NCBI GenBank assembly: GCA_019095985.1
Contig: CM032660.1
Span: forward strand, 56,800,232-56,864,231
DNA length: 64,000 nucleotides
Source of the DNA: Streblospio benedicti
Taxonomy: Eukaryota > Annelida > Polychaeta > Spionida > Spionidae
Direction: 5' to 3'
Of the stretch, positions 41,000 to 52,005 are shown one piece after another. Position 1 is the stretch's first letter; the number at the start of each line of letters is the position of its first letter. A program made the translations under genes and the position numbers. Below the pieces are notes generated by a model. It was given only the letters and a program-made list of their open reading frames with translations, had not been told where the DNA came from and ran no database searches.

Positions 41000-41265
41000 G
41001 TACTCTTTGGCCCAGTACTTTCCCTGTTCCGCTTCACCGCACTCCGCCAAAGAGACAAAGCCGGGTTTTTAATCCGTCTGCGAGTCAGTGAGCGGGAAAA
41101 TTGGGTTTTTCAGCGCCGCTCCGGGTGAAAACACCTCATATAATAATCACTTCTCACCGACTTCCTTCCACGTCGCTATGGGGTTGAGTTTTTGGCTGCT
41201 CCTTTTGAGACGTTGAGTTGCTCATTGTAATACTATTGTCCACTTAGCGCCGGGGGTGGGTGGTT
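41000..41265. promoter_or_regulatory. GC/CpG-rich island, candidate regulatory element
   Basis: Contains ACTCCGCCAAAGAGACAAAG, GTTTTTAATCCGTCTGCG (TAATCC, K50-type), CAGCGCCGCTCCGGG and CATATAATAATCAC. Repeat-free. Confidence 0.25.
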
Positions 41266-41357
41266 AAAGTGCCGGACTCGCGGGTTGAATGGTTGTTGGT
41301 GAAATGGTGGAAATGTCAATGTCTGGTTTATGGTCGTCTTCGCCGTTATGCAGGATC

Positions 41358-41478
41358 AGACGACTACATTTACACCAGGTCATTGGCAGCATCCTTTTCA
41401 CACTATATCTCTATCAACTCCCTGAAGAGCATGCAACATATTGCAGACACGTTTATCAATCTACATTGGCATTGACTT
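41358..41478 (-). repeat. SINE family 1, internal fragment
   Basis: The + strand reads TTACACCAGGTCATTGGCAG, ACACTATATC and AACTCCCTGAAGAGCATGC, matching the body of 28812-29160. The head and tail are missing. A 98-codon ORF overlaps it and is incidental. Confidence 0.75.
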
Positions 41479-41739
41479 GCAGCATAAAAATGTGGAATCG
41501 TGGAAGACTCGATACCGGAATATTCCCACCCATGTGGATGTTGAGGGAACTTAACTTGTTGAATAAGCCACACGAACATTTGTAACCAGTAACATTAGGA
41601 AATACATACAGCAGAGTTCAATATTCATACAACAAACGAAACAGCATAAGCCGTATTCATATTTTCTGTTCAGCAGCCACAAATCACACAACTGAACAAA
41701 GCCAGAACCCCAATCATCTTTCTGCTGTTTATTCTGTCA

Positions 41740-41965
41740 GAGAAATCAAACATAGTAAACTCGGACACCCCGGGTTGTGGGTGTTTTGATTAAACCCGCC
41801 CGTATCACCTCATCCCGTGTGGGTATAATCCCTGTGTTGACGTTCCTGTGTTTGTAAACATTGGCGGCAAAAAACGGACGCGTTTTTCATTAACGCAAAA
41901 GAACAGAACAAACATGATAACACAGCGTTTTTTTGCCCATCGTGCAGTTATTTTGGTTGGTGTGT
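41740..41965. promoter_or_regulatory. Candidate regulatory island
   Basis: GTTTTGATTAAACCCGCCCG, GGTATAATCCC, TTTGTAAACATTGGCGGC (Fox-like), TTCATTAACGC and AAACATGATAAC. CpG-bearing and repeat-free; ends 70 bases before an expanded family A copy. Confidence 0.25.
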
Positions 41966-42032
41966 CTAAAGAACACGGCTGCTATAAATACAATAGCACC
42001 GCTTCTCTCTGTTGGAAACGTTCATCACCAAA

Positions 42033-42312
42033 CATGAACCAACGTATAGAGACCACTTCTCTATTGAGACCACATCTAGTACAATTAAGACCACCTCTTA
42101 TACAAAGACCACATCTATGAAAGACTAATTTTTGAGTTCCTAACTTAGTGTACTCCCTAAAGAGACTATCATGAACCTTCATGCAAAGATCACCTCTCTA
42201 TTGAGACCACCGTTAAAATAAGACCGTTTCTCTCTGTCGCACAACTTCATAACAAGACCACCTTGAACCTCCATAAAGAGACCACCTCTCTATTGAGACA
42301 ACTTGAGGCCAT
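42033..42312 (-). mobile_element. Family A, expanded copy
   Basis: 280 bases with about nine GACCAC(C/A)-type units: AGACCACTTCTCTATTGAGACC, AAGACCACCTCTTATAC, AAGATCACCTCTCTATTGAGACC and AAGAGACCACCTCTCTATTG. The middle block (cataaccttcat-like) appears twice, so one round of internal duplication is likely. The outer TIRs are not obvious. Confidence 0.8.
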
Positions 42313-42385
42313 TCCATACAGAGCCCCGTGTGTGCTGTAATCCTCCTCGTCCCGTTATTAGCCCGGCTTATTACTGTGCTGCCAC

Positions 42386-42560
42386 TACAGTGGAACCTCT
42401 CTAACAACACCTCCTCACCTCTCGCCACAAGTGGTCTCAATACACAGGTGATCTCCTTCTCACGGTTCGTGGTCGTACTTTGAGTAACGCTCGGGCCTGT
42501 GAGAGCTGTCCTACTACAGAGGTGATCTTTTAACCAGGTTGGCCCCCATTGGGAGGTTGA
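42386..42560 (+). mobile_element. Family A copy
   Basis: CTACAGTGGAACCTCTCTAAC, CAAGTGGTCTCAATACACAGG and CTACTACAGAGGTGATC; the right end is eroded to GGGAGGTTGAGAAC. Confidence 0.8.
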
Positions 42561-42667
42561 GAACACAGCGACGATTGTGCGTGTGTTTTTGATTGCGCTG
42601 TCTTTGTCAAGGCTGGAGTAATCAGAACAACTTCCGCGTGGATTGTTATTGTACGGTGATTGGGATT

Positions 42668-42842
42668 ACAGCTGTATACAGCACTGTGCTCTCATTACAG
42701 AGGTGGTCTTTTTATGGAAGTTTGTGTTTGTCTCTTTCTTAAGCGTTGCCACCATGCGAAATGCTCTTATTACAGAGGTGGTCTCGTTATCGAAGGCTGG
42801 TGCTCCAAAATGGTGTTATTCATACGAAATGGTTCTACTGTA
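42668..42842 (+). mobile_element. Family A copy, left end lost
   Basis: CTCATTACAGAGGTGGTC, TTATTACAGAGGTGGTCTCG and the terminal ATGGTTCTACTGTA. The ORFs across it encode the repeated peptide YRGGL, a by-product of the family A sequence. Confidence 0.75.
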
Positions 42843-42887
42843 ACTAAAAGAAACACAGAAATCTTAGTTTTCCTCACAAAAACACCC

Positions 42888-43105
42888 CAGTACACTGTGC
42901 CATTTATCAATGCCACAGTCTGAATCCGTAAAGATACTGCAGCCAATCAGAGCAGCTCATTTGCATAATTGTTAAAAACACCATTTGTAACCAATCCCAT
43001 AAAGATATCCAAACTGGGATTTCTAAGATCAGTGGCTGATTATGTGAAAGCTGTCTATTCCTTTAACTGGTTTAGTACAAACAAAGTGATGTGAGAGCAT
43101 AAAAA
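42888..43105. repeat. Dispersed repeat C, copy 2
   Basis: GTGCCATTTATCAATGCCAC, CAGCTCATTTGCATAATTG, AAAGATATCC and GGTTTAGTACAAACAAAG match 15920-16165 in order. This copy has a CCAATCAGAG insertion/variant where copy 1 has ggagtcaatt. Confidence 0.75.
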
Positions 43106-43288
43106 AAACCCGCCTCTAAAAAAAAAAGCAGCCACGCAAATCTGTGCCACGCAATGTGGATCGTCGGTGGAATGCACTAAAAATAGTGGCGCGAAAACCA
43201 CCGTCCAATAACCGTCGTGTCTGTGACAGGAGGATTGCAACATGTAACAACTTCTGTGCTATGAGCTAACTACAGCAAAAACTCATCA

Positions 43289-43441
43289 GCAGACCACCTC
43301 TATAAACAAACCACCTCTCTAATGGGGCATATTTTGTTGTCGCGAATATAAATAAAAACCACTGGGAACCTTCATAAGGAGACCACCTCTCTATTGAGAC
43401 CACATGAGGCCCAGTCCATGCCTGGTTCTGATAGGGAGGTT
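43289..43441 (-). mobile_element. Family A copy
   Basis: CAGACCACCTCTATAAAC, AACCACCTCTCTAATGG, GGAACCTTCATAAGGAGACC and CACCTCTCTATTGAGACCAC; the right end TAGGGAGGTTGGGCTG is drifted. Confidence 0.8.
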
Positions 43442-43823
43442 GGGCTGAGCACTTTGAGCACTGAGAAGTGCTATCTGAGCGTGAGCGCAGATCTATCACA
43501 AACAAAAGTGATGTGACAATGAAAGTGACTGCTCCGCAGATATCCAAAATGGATGCTCGTCGCTGGGTTTTATCTCGTGTGAATCTGACGCACCACTATA
43601 TCATTCATCATCGCAGAATTGAAAATAGCTGCTTCGACGAAATCGTTTTCATCAATAATAAATTAAACTACTGATTTGTTTTCGAAATACATGACAAATT
43701 TGGTGGAAGCTCGGGGATTTTTATCAAGCGACCGAGGAAACTTAAATATTGCCTGGTATTTTGTCCTTCACCCTATCACTGGCAAAGCCACAGGCCAAGT
43801 ATCTGGTGTGAACAGTAAGCAGG
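43442..43823. other. Unique DNA with a CpG-bearing first half
   Basis: 43450-43640 (gagcgtgagcgcag, gctgcttcgacgaaatcg, TCATCAATAATAAATTAAAC) could be a regulatory island. Overlapping ORFs (93 minus, 68 plus) are unrecognised. Confidence 0.25.
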
Positions 43824-44006
43824 TACAATAGAACCTCTCTATTTGGACCACCTTTGGGACCAGTGTCAGGTGGTCTCAATAGAGAGGTGGTCTCTATACA
43901 GAGGTTCACTTTGGTAGCTTTAAGAAAGTTTGGGAACTGTGAAAAGTAGTCTTATTACAGAGGTGGTGTCAATAGAGATGTGGTCTCAATCGGAGTTTTT
44001 ACTGTA
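43824..44006 (+). mobile_element. Family A MITE, full length and well preserved
   Basis: 183 bp, TACAATAGAACCTCTCTATT to GAGTTTTTACTGTA. GACCACCTTTGGGACCAG, GGTGGTCTCAATAGAGAGG, GTAGCTTTAAGAAAG and three further GTGGT words. It is followed by a TACTGTATACTGTA duplication of the terminus. Confidence 0.95.
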
Positions 44007-44129
44007 TACTGTATACTGTTGCTGAGTGTTGAAGGAGAGATCCCACCCATGGTGCTAAGTGACCTCTAAGGACAGCTGAGGGGGTGATATCAGCCAATGA
44101 AGTGCTGGTTTACTGTCTGTATCACCGTT

Positions 44130-44294
44130 AACCCCTTAGTCGCTGAAGTAGTAAAATGTGCTAGTATGATACACTCAAATTTCCCACAATAAGTGTGTGA
44201 TTGGACCATGTCAGTGAATCAGACATCCATTTTGGTAAATTTGAGCTTATTTTAGGCTTTATTCGTGAAAAAGTAACTATGCCAGCAAAGGGTT
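44130..44294. mobile_element. Family B foldback element, full extent
   Basis: Ends AACCCCTTAGTCGCTGAAG and CTATGCCAGCAAAGGGTT are inverted; right arm GACATCCATTTTGGTAAATT and GAGCTTATTTTAGGC. 165 bp. The same GACATCCATTTTGG core is seen at 22210. Confidence 0.8.
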
Positions 44295-44384
44295 GATGAT
44301 CCATCTGACCCGGTTTAGCGCCATGTTGACAAACACCGGGAGAATAAAAAAAAACTCCACAACACTCACTCCACATCGAGAAGG

Positions 44385-44556
44385 AAAAAATGGAGAGACA
44401 GAACGAGCGTAAAGTAAGCGAGTCAGCCGGGTACGAGTGGGTGTGGAGGGGACAGCGTCGACCAATCAGAATGCAGCGTTCTGTGCCACGTGTATATACA
44501 CTCACTGACACCTATTATCGCCCATATACGGGTACTGCAAATAGTAGGGCAATCTC
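44385..44556. other. Unique DNA, weak CpG
   Basis: CpG-bearing bits (gaacgagcgtaaag, gacagcgtcgaccaatc). Minus ORFs of 116 and 62 codons cross this and family B and have no family features. Confidence 0.25.
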
Positions 44557-44727
44557 TGATTAAAGGCACCGCTACAAAGAGACCACCTCTAGGATAAGAC
44601 CGTTTTGTGTAGTACCGAACCTCCATTAAGAGACCCACTTGATTCCTCAATAAAGAGACCATCTCTCTATTGAGACCACTTTAAGACCAGTTCCCACAAG
44701 GGTCTTAATAGAGAGGTTCTATTGTAC
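44557..44727 (-). mobile_element. Family A copy, left end eroded
   Basis: GAGACCACCTCTAGGATAAG, CCGAACCTCCATTAAGAG, GACCATCTCTCTATTGAGACC and the terminal GAGAGGTTCTATTGTA. Confidence 0.85.
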
Positions 44728-45225
44728 CTGTCTATCTTTTATGAATGGATCAAAACTTTCTAATCTAAAGAGACTTTTTTACATTCTCTCCATACAGATT
44801 ATATAAATGCATATTTTTGTCCATGGACTAAGATTGAGATGAGTTGATTTTACATCAAGCAATCGTATTTCCTCAGTGTAGTCGATTTTGATTTAATGAG
44901 ATTCCTACTGCACTCACAAAACTGTTTGCAAACTGTTCTGGTTCAAGTGCAAAAACATCAAATCACGAACTCAAACCACAAACCCGTCACTTTCACTTCA
45001 AGTGCTGTTTTAATGGCCCTACAAGTGGTTCTCTTTACCCATGTGGAGTCCTCATGGCCACCTGTTTGTTTACACGGTGTCGTTTTGTCTCTTTCCTTCG
45101 CCTGGAGCTGCGATGTTTTATCATCCGAGCTACAGTAACGCATCGTCTGGGGGACACTCAATAATAGGGACAACTCACTAACAGGAACACCTCACAATTA
45201 GAAATATGTGGTCCTCTGTTTCCTA
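44728..45225. other. Unique DNA with a GGGACA-type repeat fragment
   Basis: 45150-45200 holds TCAATAATAGGGACAACTC and AACAGGAACACCTC, related to the GGGACACCTC repeat at 38480 and 55740. Confidence 0.35.
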
Positions 45226-45407
45226 TACAGTAGAAAATACCAATAGGACCATCTCTAAAAAGAGACCACCTCTATAATAAGACAATTTTTTGTGGTCCCT
45301 AACTTTTATATTAACACCAAAAACAACTTCCATACAGAGACCACCTCTGTAATGAGACCACCTGAGGCCAGTCGCTATGGTGATTTTAATACAGAGGTTC
45401 TATTGTA
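45226..45407 (-). mobile_element. Family A MITE, full length
   Basis: 182 bp, TACAGTAGAAAATACCAATAG to CAGAGGTTCTATTGTA, with GAGACCACCTCTATAATAAG and GACCACCTCTGTAATGAGACC. Confidence 0.9.
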
Positions 45408-45495
45408 TATCATGACAGTTTCACTAAAGGGACACCTCTGTAAAAATGACACCTCAGGAATGGTAACAAAACTTCGTACCCCTCACTGACACTGA
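45408..45495. repeat. GGGACACCTC-type repeat fragment
   Basis: CACTAAAGGGACACCTCTG, AATGACACCTCAGGAATGG. Same class as the direct repeats around 38528. Confidence 0.45.
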
Positions 45496-45499
45496 TGTT

Positions 45500-45742
45500 T
45501 GCTGTCCGGAAGCCAACTTGTTCTCTCAGGTGCCAATTAGAGCTCGTCTCGGCGGGAAAGGTGACATCTCGGCGCTGTTCTGCTGCCATTTAATGACGTA
45601 CGTTTTGAGTCGATCTATTTTCGTTTCCTGTTATTTACGAGAGCACGACGTCGCTCACTCTCGTCAGACGCACCAATCCATCATCGGGGGGACGGAGGGA
45701 GAAACGAAAAGTTCTCATTTGTCACAAGTTGTCTGTAAGATT
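45500..45742. promoter_or_regulatory. GC/CpG-rich island between two family A copies
   Basis: CCAATTAGAGCTCG, GGTGACATCTCGGCGC, GCCATTTAATGACGTACG (homeodomain plus CRE), TTATTTACGAGAGC, ATCCATCATCGG. Enclosed by elements at 45226 and 45746. Candidate enhancer. Confidence 0.3.
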
Positions 45743-45745
45743 TAT

Positions 45746-45950
45746 TACAGTAGAAACTCCAATTAAGACCGCTTGTAAAATAAAATAAAATTTACAGGAA
45801 GTTGAAATATGACAATTTCTCTACTTCCCAAAACCGTTTAAGACCACAACCAACTTCCATAAAAAGAAAGTATAAAGATTAGAGGATTCTTTGTCACAGT
45901 CTTTATAAAAAGACCACATCTATATAAAGACCACTTGTATCGGTCTCCGG
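45746..45950 (-). mobile_element. Family A copy, diverged
   Basis: TACAGTAGAAACTCCAATTA start, AAGACCGCTTG, AAGACCACAACC and AAGACCACATCTATATAAAG. A short A-rich expansion (taaaataaaataaaa) lies near the left end. The right TIR is lost. Confidence 0.75.
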
Positions 45951-47100
45951 GTGAATGGAGAAGTTGCACTGCACATAAAGTAACATGGATGGAAATAGTT
46001 CTCTGCTTCAATGATTTATACGGCCGCGCTGTGATGTCACTTCCTGTTGTTCATGAGAGCGTGACGCCCGAGTTACTGGACCATGACCAGGCTGACTTCT
46101 ATATATAGAGAGATCCAATCTGTGGTCACATGAGCTATGGTCTGTTCAGACCATGCAAGAAACCTATTTACAGAGCGACCTTGACATCGCAATGGATTCA
46201 AAATGGATCATTCAAAGACGCCCCACGCAAATGTAAATGTAAATGTTTTTGCGGCGAGCGACTGTATAAACGGATTCATTTACATGCCATTTGATTGTAG
46301 ATGTTGTGACAATAGTGAACTCTCTTGTTGGTGTTTTGAGCTAAAAACGATGTTTACATGGATTTATCAACCCTGTCATTGTAGAGTTGTATATAAAATG
46401 GATACATTTTCAGAATGCAGACTAACATAGCAAAAATGTTGAGATCGTAATCACACATTGCACTACATGTATAATAGTAGTCCCAATACTGACGTGATTC
46501 TACAATCTTCACTGAGGTAGACCTACTGTTCTTTGGAATCCACATGACCTGAAACTGCCACTAAGGCTGATTATATCTGCAGTTACTGTTGTGCAGAAAC
46601 TGGACTATGCTCCTATATCACTGAAAATAATACTCCTCAGAATCTGCCTCTACAGCTTAGTTTATGAACTTTATGAAGGGAAAACCAAAAATCATGACTA
46701 TATTTCCCAATGAGCACTACCAGTATAGCATTTACTGATTCTGTGCCTCCCTGACCTGCCTGCGTCTAGAGCTGACCATGTTTACTGACCGCTAATGACC
46801 AGCCTTGTGGGTGAGTGTGAGGTGTGGACGGAGTCTCAAGAGGCTGATAAACAGCACCAAAAACAGGGTCAATGTGGCTAAATCTTCCCACATATGAGCT
46901 CTTTACATAGGTTAAAAATATCTAAATCTGACAATGTTTTGAATCTAAGATTCATGCAACATGCCAACTTTGTGTACATTTGTGGTAAAGGGCCTCGTTT
47001 CCATTTCAACATACCAGATGCATAATGAAGAAAAAAAGCAGTTATATATAGGCCATGAGGTTACGAAACACATTGATGTATATGACCACCACATAATATC
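45951..47100. other. Unique noncoding DNA
   Basis: 46010-46090 is a small CpG patch (cggccgcgctgtgatg, gcgtgacgcccg). GTAAATGTAAATG at 46232 is like the SINE family 1 tail. Nothing else recognised. Confidence 0.35.
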
Positions 47101-47104
47101 TCAC

Positions 47105-47585
47105 ACTAAAGACCCCTGGGTGTTTGGATGGTTGATGGCAGTTGATGCCAGCATGCGTATGACTGTATATTGTGTATGCTTTTAAGGCCATATATATATA
47201 ATACAGACACTTCTGGGTGACCGTGACCACCCCTTACTTGACACCATCTCAACCTAAAAGCCCATGGGTTTTGTACATTTGAACATGGCAGTTATACTAC
47301 ATTTGTATGGTGTGTATGGTGGCAATAGAGAGCATGTATGTCTGGTGGCAGACACTTGACCCTAGCCTTGACTGTTGATGGCCGTTGATGCCAGGGTGCG
47401 TATGTTTACAGACACTTCTGGGTGACCCCCTTAATTGACACCCTCTCAACCTAAAAGCCCATGGGTTTTGTACCTTTGCACGTGGCACTACGTTTGTATG
47501 GTATACAGAGCATGGCAGATGTATGTTTGTTTGGCCGACACTTGACCCCAGCCTTGACTGCGAGTGTTTGGTGGCCGAGGTGGCG
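47105..47585. repeat. Two-copy tandem repeat of about 200-240 bp
   Basis: GTTGATGGCMGTTGATGCCA at about 47131 and 47371, ACAGACACTTCTGGGTGACC at 47203 and 47408, and CAACCTAAAAGCCCATGGG at about 47248 and 47446 recur in order. ACTTGACCCYAGCCTTGACT ends both. Copy 2 lacks about 35 bases. Noncoding. Confidence 0.9.
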
Positions 47586-47659
47586 ACAAAGTGCTCTCGA
47601 GGCTGATAAGATACAGCAGTCACAAGGCTACAGACGTATACACGAGTTGGTGTTCTGAA

Positions 47660-48140
47660 TCTTTTACATGTTTAAAGTGAAAGTATAAGCTGGTGTCAAA
47701 ACATTCATGAATAAATTTGAATCCACAAGCAAACTTGGGGGAAAAAACACATTAGAAGTCGCACATTGTTACTGCAAGACATCATTTACTTGACCACTAA
47801 GCTTTAACTTTTTAGACTGTATTTTAAGCACTATAATCGCAAAGTATAAATGTTCTCATTTTAATGGTGTATAAGTCTTACTGACTCATACTGGATTAAG
47901 TTCTGTATATTGTTATATAATATTCATTGTAAGAAAAGCAACGAACAATTGATAAGGCAAAAATTTGTAAGTTCTTTATAATTATGTAATTTCCATTTCC
48001 TTATTATCACGTTTCCATATGTGTACATTTAGCATTTAATGTTGTTTTATTACCTTTTGTAGCATTTTACCATCTATATATAAAAATCTCCCTCCAGACT
48101 TCGTCCGGGGAGATTTAAATATCCAATAAAGGTAAAAACA
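47660..48140 (+). repeat. Probable 3' end of a LINE or transcript (hairpin plus AATAAA)
   Basis: An AT-rich tract with a TTCTGTATATTGTTATATAA-like stretch ends in a hairpin at about 48088-48117 (AATCTCC...GGAGATT, with inner GAC-ttc-GTC), then AATAAA at 48126-48131. Many LINE 3' UTRs end this way. An alternative is a Helitron 5' terminus, since A|TCTATATATAAAAAT sits at 48072-48087. No reverse transcriptase sequence is present. Confidence 0.3.
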
Positions 48141-48690
48141 CCTCTTCATCATTTTAACTGCGACGCACATGCTCTATAAAATGACAAGTTTTCCACCTCA
48201 CATGGCCTTTGGACAGCTGTACATAGAACATATTAGAAAAAAAACAGCTTTTCAAATATTCATATGTGCAACTTGGGTGATATACCAGTTAACCAACAAT
48301 AGCATACAGTATTGTAAACGATTTTGACAACGTGTCTTGTGTGATGGATGATAACTCCCTCATGCTGTTACTATAATTAGTTTCACTTTAAGCCCCCGTC
48401 TCATAGTAAAGAATGTCCATCTAAAGCCCCAGTCTCACAGTCACGAACGCTGTATCATAATGGATAAAGAATGGGGAAAAGCTACAAATGGACAACTGAA
48501 TATTTCCCAGCCATCAGACATTCCAAATGGAGTTACTCAAACAAAATTACAGACTACATGATGAGGTTTTCTAAGCTTGCTTTGTGAACTCATTGACAAC
48601 TTTGACATATGTCTAACATGTGCAATCTGATTATACACACCGTTGTGTCAGAAGTTTAAACACTCAACAGAAAAAGATTTAAATTAATTA
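48141..48690. other. Unique noncoding DNA
   Basis: A loose duplication of (C)AAGCCCC(C/A)GTCTCA at about 48390 and 48424; otherwise nothing recognised. Confidence 0.3.
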
Positions 48691-48699
48691 AATTTTAAA

Positions 48700-48960
48700 T
48701 TGCGAGACGCTGCCTCCATGTTTGCTGATGTAATTAGCGCGTTACTCCCACGGCTTTTAAAAAACACCGCGGTACTGTTTGGGTGCAGTCTGTGAGAAAT
48801 AAAACCGACGAATAAATCACACTGTCTGCTGAGAATCAATACGAGGCATTGTCGAGAACCGCTCAGTCAACCCAGATGGCGGAAAAATGTCACGATGTGC
48901 GCAGAATTCTACAGTGAAGTTCACAAAAGGTGTCTGTACAGTTTGCTCATATCAGCATAC
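48700..48960. promoter_or_regulatory. GC/CpG-rich island, candidate enhancer
   Basis: GTAATTAGCGCGTTACTCC, GCTTTTAAAAAACACCGCGG, GAATAAATCACACTG, CAGATGGCGG and several CpGs, with a TTAAATTAATTAAATTTTAA stretch just upstream. Repeat-free. Confidence 0.3.
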
Positions 48961-49852
48961 GGCTATAGCAAGACGTAGCGGCGAACATGGTACTATGATA
49001 TTACCATGAATCAACTATTCTAATGTCTTCACCTGCTTGAATCATGAGACCCACTGCTTCATAGCACATAACAAGGATCAACTGGACACTACTATGATAG
49101 TACTATTACTATTTCTGTCAGCAATATTACATTGGTCTCCTACTCATCTGAACATTGACTAACATTGATTTGAAGTCACAATTCTAACTTTCTCTTTCTC
49201 TTAAAACTGGAAGTGATGTCGGCTTTAATCAGATTAAAACAAAACTATCACATGCAATGTCTTTCCAAGTACCTAATGTCTTGACGTCTATCACACTGGT
49301 TCAAGTAGTTGCTATCGAGAGAAGATTACGCAATAAGTCCGCCACCCAGTTACGCCATCCATCATGCACGTGTTTGTACAAACACACAATCAATGTGGAG
49401 ATAATGACATTGACATAAACTGCTCAGTATGCACCAGCTTTAATAGCTGTTTTCACAGCCAGGTGATTGCCACAAAAACACGACCATTTAGAATACGGAA
49501 TTGCATTATAGTCTGTCTCTATTATTTATGCCATGAAAATAGCAGTTTTCAAGAACATGTGATCATTTACCCTTTGGGTCAAGACATACATGGTATATGA
49601 CACTATGAACTTTGACCCCTTTAGAAAATATAGCATCGGATATTTCCGTAGCACACGTAGGGCTTAACAGTGTGACACGAAGTGTCCTTATAAGAAAGGT
49701 GACGGTTTACTAGAGTTAGAATCGCGTTATTTGACATCAGCACGACTCATCCATCATGTTTTCACCTCCCAGACAGACCTTGGTAACATGTGCGCATCGA
49801 ACATCATCACATCCTCACAAGCCACAGTCATGCGAATCGATCACACTAGTTT
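48961..49852. other. Unique noncoding DNA
   Basis: No gene or repeat recognised; ORFs of 65-78 codons are unrecognised. Confidence 0.35.
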
Positions 49853-49970
49853 GGACAGTAGAATCTCTGTACGACAAGTGAGTTGGTCGGTTTATGGAGG
49901 CTTATCAACAAAAATTGTTAAAAAATGAACTGACTATATTAAGGTGGTCGCTTTGTAGAACTGGTCTTAA
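49853..49970 (+). mobile_element. Family A copy, decayed
   Basis: TTGGACAGTAGAATCTCTG, GGTTTATGGAGGC and AAGGTGGTCGCTTTGTAG; the right end is reduced. Confidence 0.65.
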
Positions 49971-49996
49971 TAAATGAAAATAAACACTCTCACTTT

Positions 49997-50250
49997 GTAC
50001 AGTAGAACCTCTCTATACAGACCACCTGGGGACTGGTCTCTGCAGTGAGGTGGTCTCATTATGAAGGGGCACTATCAAAGCTTAGGACCACCAAAATTAT
50101 CCCATTACAAAGGTGGTCTATATGTAGAGGTGGTCTCTTTAAGGAAACACACTTAATCATGATTTAGGACCGCAAAAAAGCACTTATCATAGAGGTGGTC
50201 TGTGTACAGAGGTGGTTTCTTTATAGAGGTGGTCTCACTATAGAGGCTTT
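49997..50250 (+). mobile_element. Family A, expanded copy
   Basis: TACAGTAGAACCTCTCTATA at the left. At least six GGTGGTC units follow, three of them in a row at the right (AGAGGTGGTCTG, AGAGGTGGTTTC, AGAGGTGGTCTCAC) at an 18-19-base period. 254 bp against the 180-bp standard. The right TIR is reduced to AGAGGCTTTCC. Confidence 0.85.
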
Positions 50251-50527
50251 CCCATCGATCACTCTGTACCCGGGGTGGGTATCTGCTGTTCACACACACA
50301 ATCAATTTTAAACTTGGCTGCAGTGACGTGGATGATGGAAGGTGTCGGGATTCTGATGTAAGAGGCCGGGAGAACGGCAGGGTCAATGGATGGGGAAACC
50401 AGGGCCATGATGTATACACTATACTTACCTACTGAATACGGAAGTATTCATTTGCAATCAAACAATCAATTGAATGCGTATGTGGTTTAGAGTCGTCTGC
50501 TATAGATCTAGACTTAACATCTTTGTC

Positions 50528-50572
50528 CACCTCTATATGGAGACCACCTCTATAACATGACCATATCTATGA
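50528..50572 (-). mobile_element. Family A fragment
   Basis: CCACCTCTATATGGAGACC and ACCTCTATAACATGACC. Internal units only. Confidence 0.6.
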
Positions 50573-50582
50573 TGTAATACAC

Positions 50583-50760
50583 ACAGTAGAACCTCGAATT
50601 AAGACAAAGCCTATTTTGAGACCACTTCTATAATAAGACCATTTCTCGCAGGTCCAAACCTTAAAAAAAAAACAAAAAAAACATGAACCTCCAGTAATAG
50701 ACCACCCTCTATAGACACCACTTGTTTAAGGTGGTCCATATAGCAAGGTTCCATGCTGTA
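50583..50760 (-). mobile_element. Family A copy, near full length
   Basis: CACAGTAGAACCTCGAATTAAG, TTCTATAATAAGACC, GGTCCAAACCTTAAAAAA and AAGGTGGTCCATATAGC; the right end GGTTCCATGCTGTA is altered. An A-rich expansion sits in the middle. Confidence 0.85.
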
Positions 50761-51204
50761 TGACAATACGTTGCCGTAGGAACAATCACCTGTACGTCTA
50801 TGGTGTAATCGCCAGTGACATTGCTGCTGTGCAGGTATGTTGCCTACTCACAGCATTGGCTCGGATGAAATGAATGTGTCATATACGATATACGACCACA
50901 TATCGAGGTTGAAAAGACGTCAGTTCAGGGAGTGGACTGGAAGATGAATGTGTTTTTACATTAGAACTTCCACGGTTCAGACTCAATCAATAGATAGCGT
51001 TTAACAACACAGTATAATCAACTGTCGCATCCAAATATAGAGAAACGTACGATAAAGTGATGATTTCTGGAGCAGGTGGGAGGTCGCCATAGAAACCACT
51101 GACCAATTAGAGGAGGCAGCTGCTGTGTGATTAGTGACAACAATATCATATAAACCTATCAACCAAAACATCTGCTCCTCTAATGGTGGCAGAAGTAGGC
51201 TTTT
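50761..51204. other. Unique noncoding DNA
   Basis: Nothing recognised. Confidence 0.3.
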
Positions 51205-51311
51205 GTTATACTCATCTCATTTTTCGTATCAGACATTTTCATAAAAAGCCCATGGTATTATTAGTTCTTTAAGTACGTATTTAACATTTAGGAAATTCCA
51301 AAGACAAAGTA

Positions 51312-51465
51312 CACGCAGAGGAACCTCTCTATAAAGAGAATTCGGGGGCTGTCTCAATACAGAGGTGGTCTTTTTATGGAGGCTCACAGTGGTCTCTTAT
51401 TGGAGGTTTGACACCTGAACAAATGGTCTTATTATTGAGGTGGTCTCTTTAGAGATGCCATCCTA
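51312..51465 (+). mobile_element. Family A copy, ends drifted
   Basis: GAGGAACCTCTCTATAAAG, CAATACAGAGGTGGTC, TTATGGAGGCTCACAG and TTATTGAGGTGGTCTC. Confidence 0.75.
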
Positions 51466-51904
51466 CCTCAAGACTATCCTGCTATACCCCATGGACGTTT
51501 GAACATTGATTTGCATTCAAATCTTAACACATAAATCTTGTTTGATCAAGTCGCAGACAGAAAAAAAGAAAAGAAATGAAGACATTGGAAAACGAAATCC
51601 GAGTCGTCCGATCAGGATAATTTGCTTTGACAGGACAAGTGACGGTTTCAAACCTCAATTTCTCAACCAGACGATAACGTCATTGGGACTGAGCCAATGA
51701 GAGGTCAATCTTATAAAAGTTTACCATAAAAGTTCATGCAAAAACCCGGGGGCTTTTAGGCTGAGCTATCACCAATCTAAGGGATATGAGTTAGTTCTAC
51801 ATACACATCTCCATAGCGTTAATATTTGCTACCCTCATGTGATTGTACGAGAGATTAGCATTGGGCGCTCAATGTGCTGCAGATGCAAGTATGTGAGAAA
51901 TTCG

Positions 51905-52005
51905 ATGATCAATAAGTGTGCCAATGACCTGGTGTTGAATTTAAAGTCATGAGAGCAAGACTTGGATCAGGACTATAAACCACCAGCACATTTACATTCA
52001 TGCTC
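51905..52005 (+). repeat. SINE family 1 fragment, + orientation
   Basis: GCCAATGACCTGGTGTTGAAT, then GAGCAAGACTTGGATCAGG and ACTATAAACCACCAGC, with ACATTTACATTCATG at the 3' end. It is the reverse complement of 32310-32400. Confidence 0.65.

Noticed and set aside
44161-44511. 116-codon minus ORF
   Set aside because: Runs through a family B foldback element and its flank; no family resemblance.
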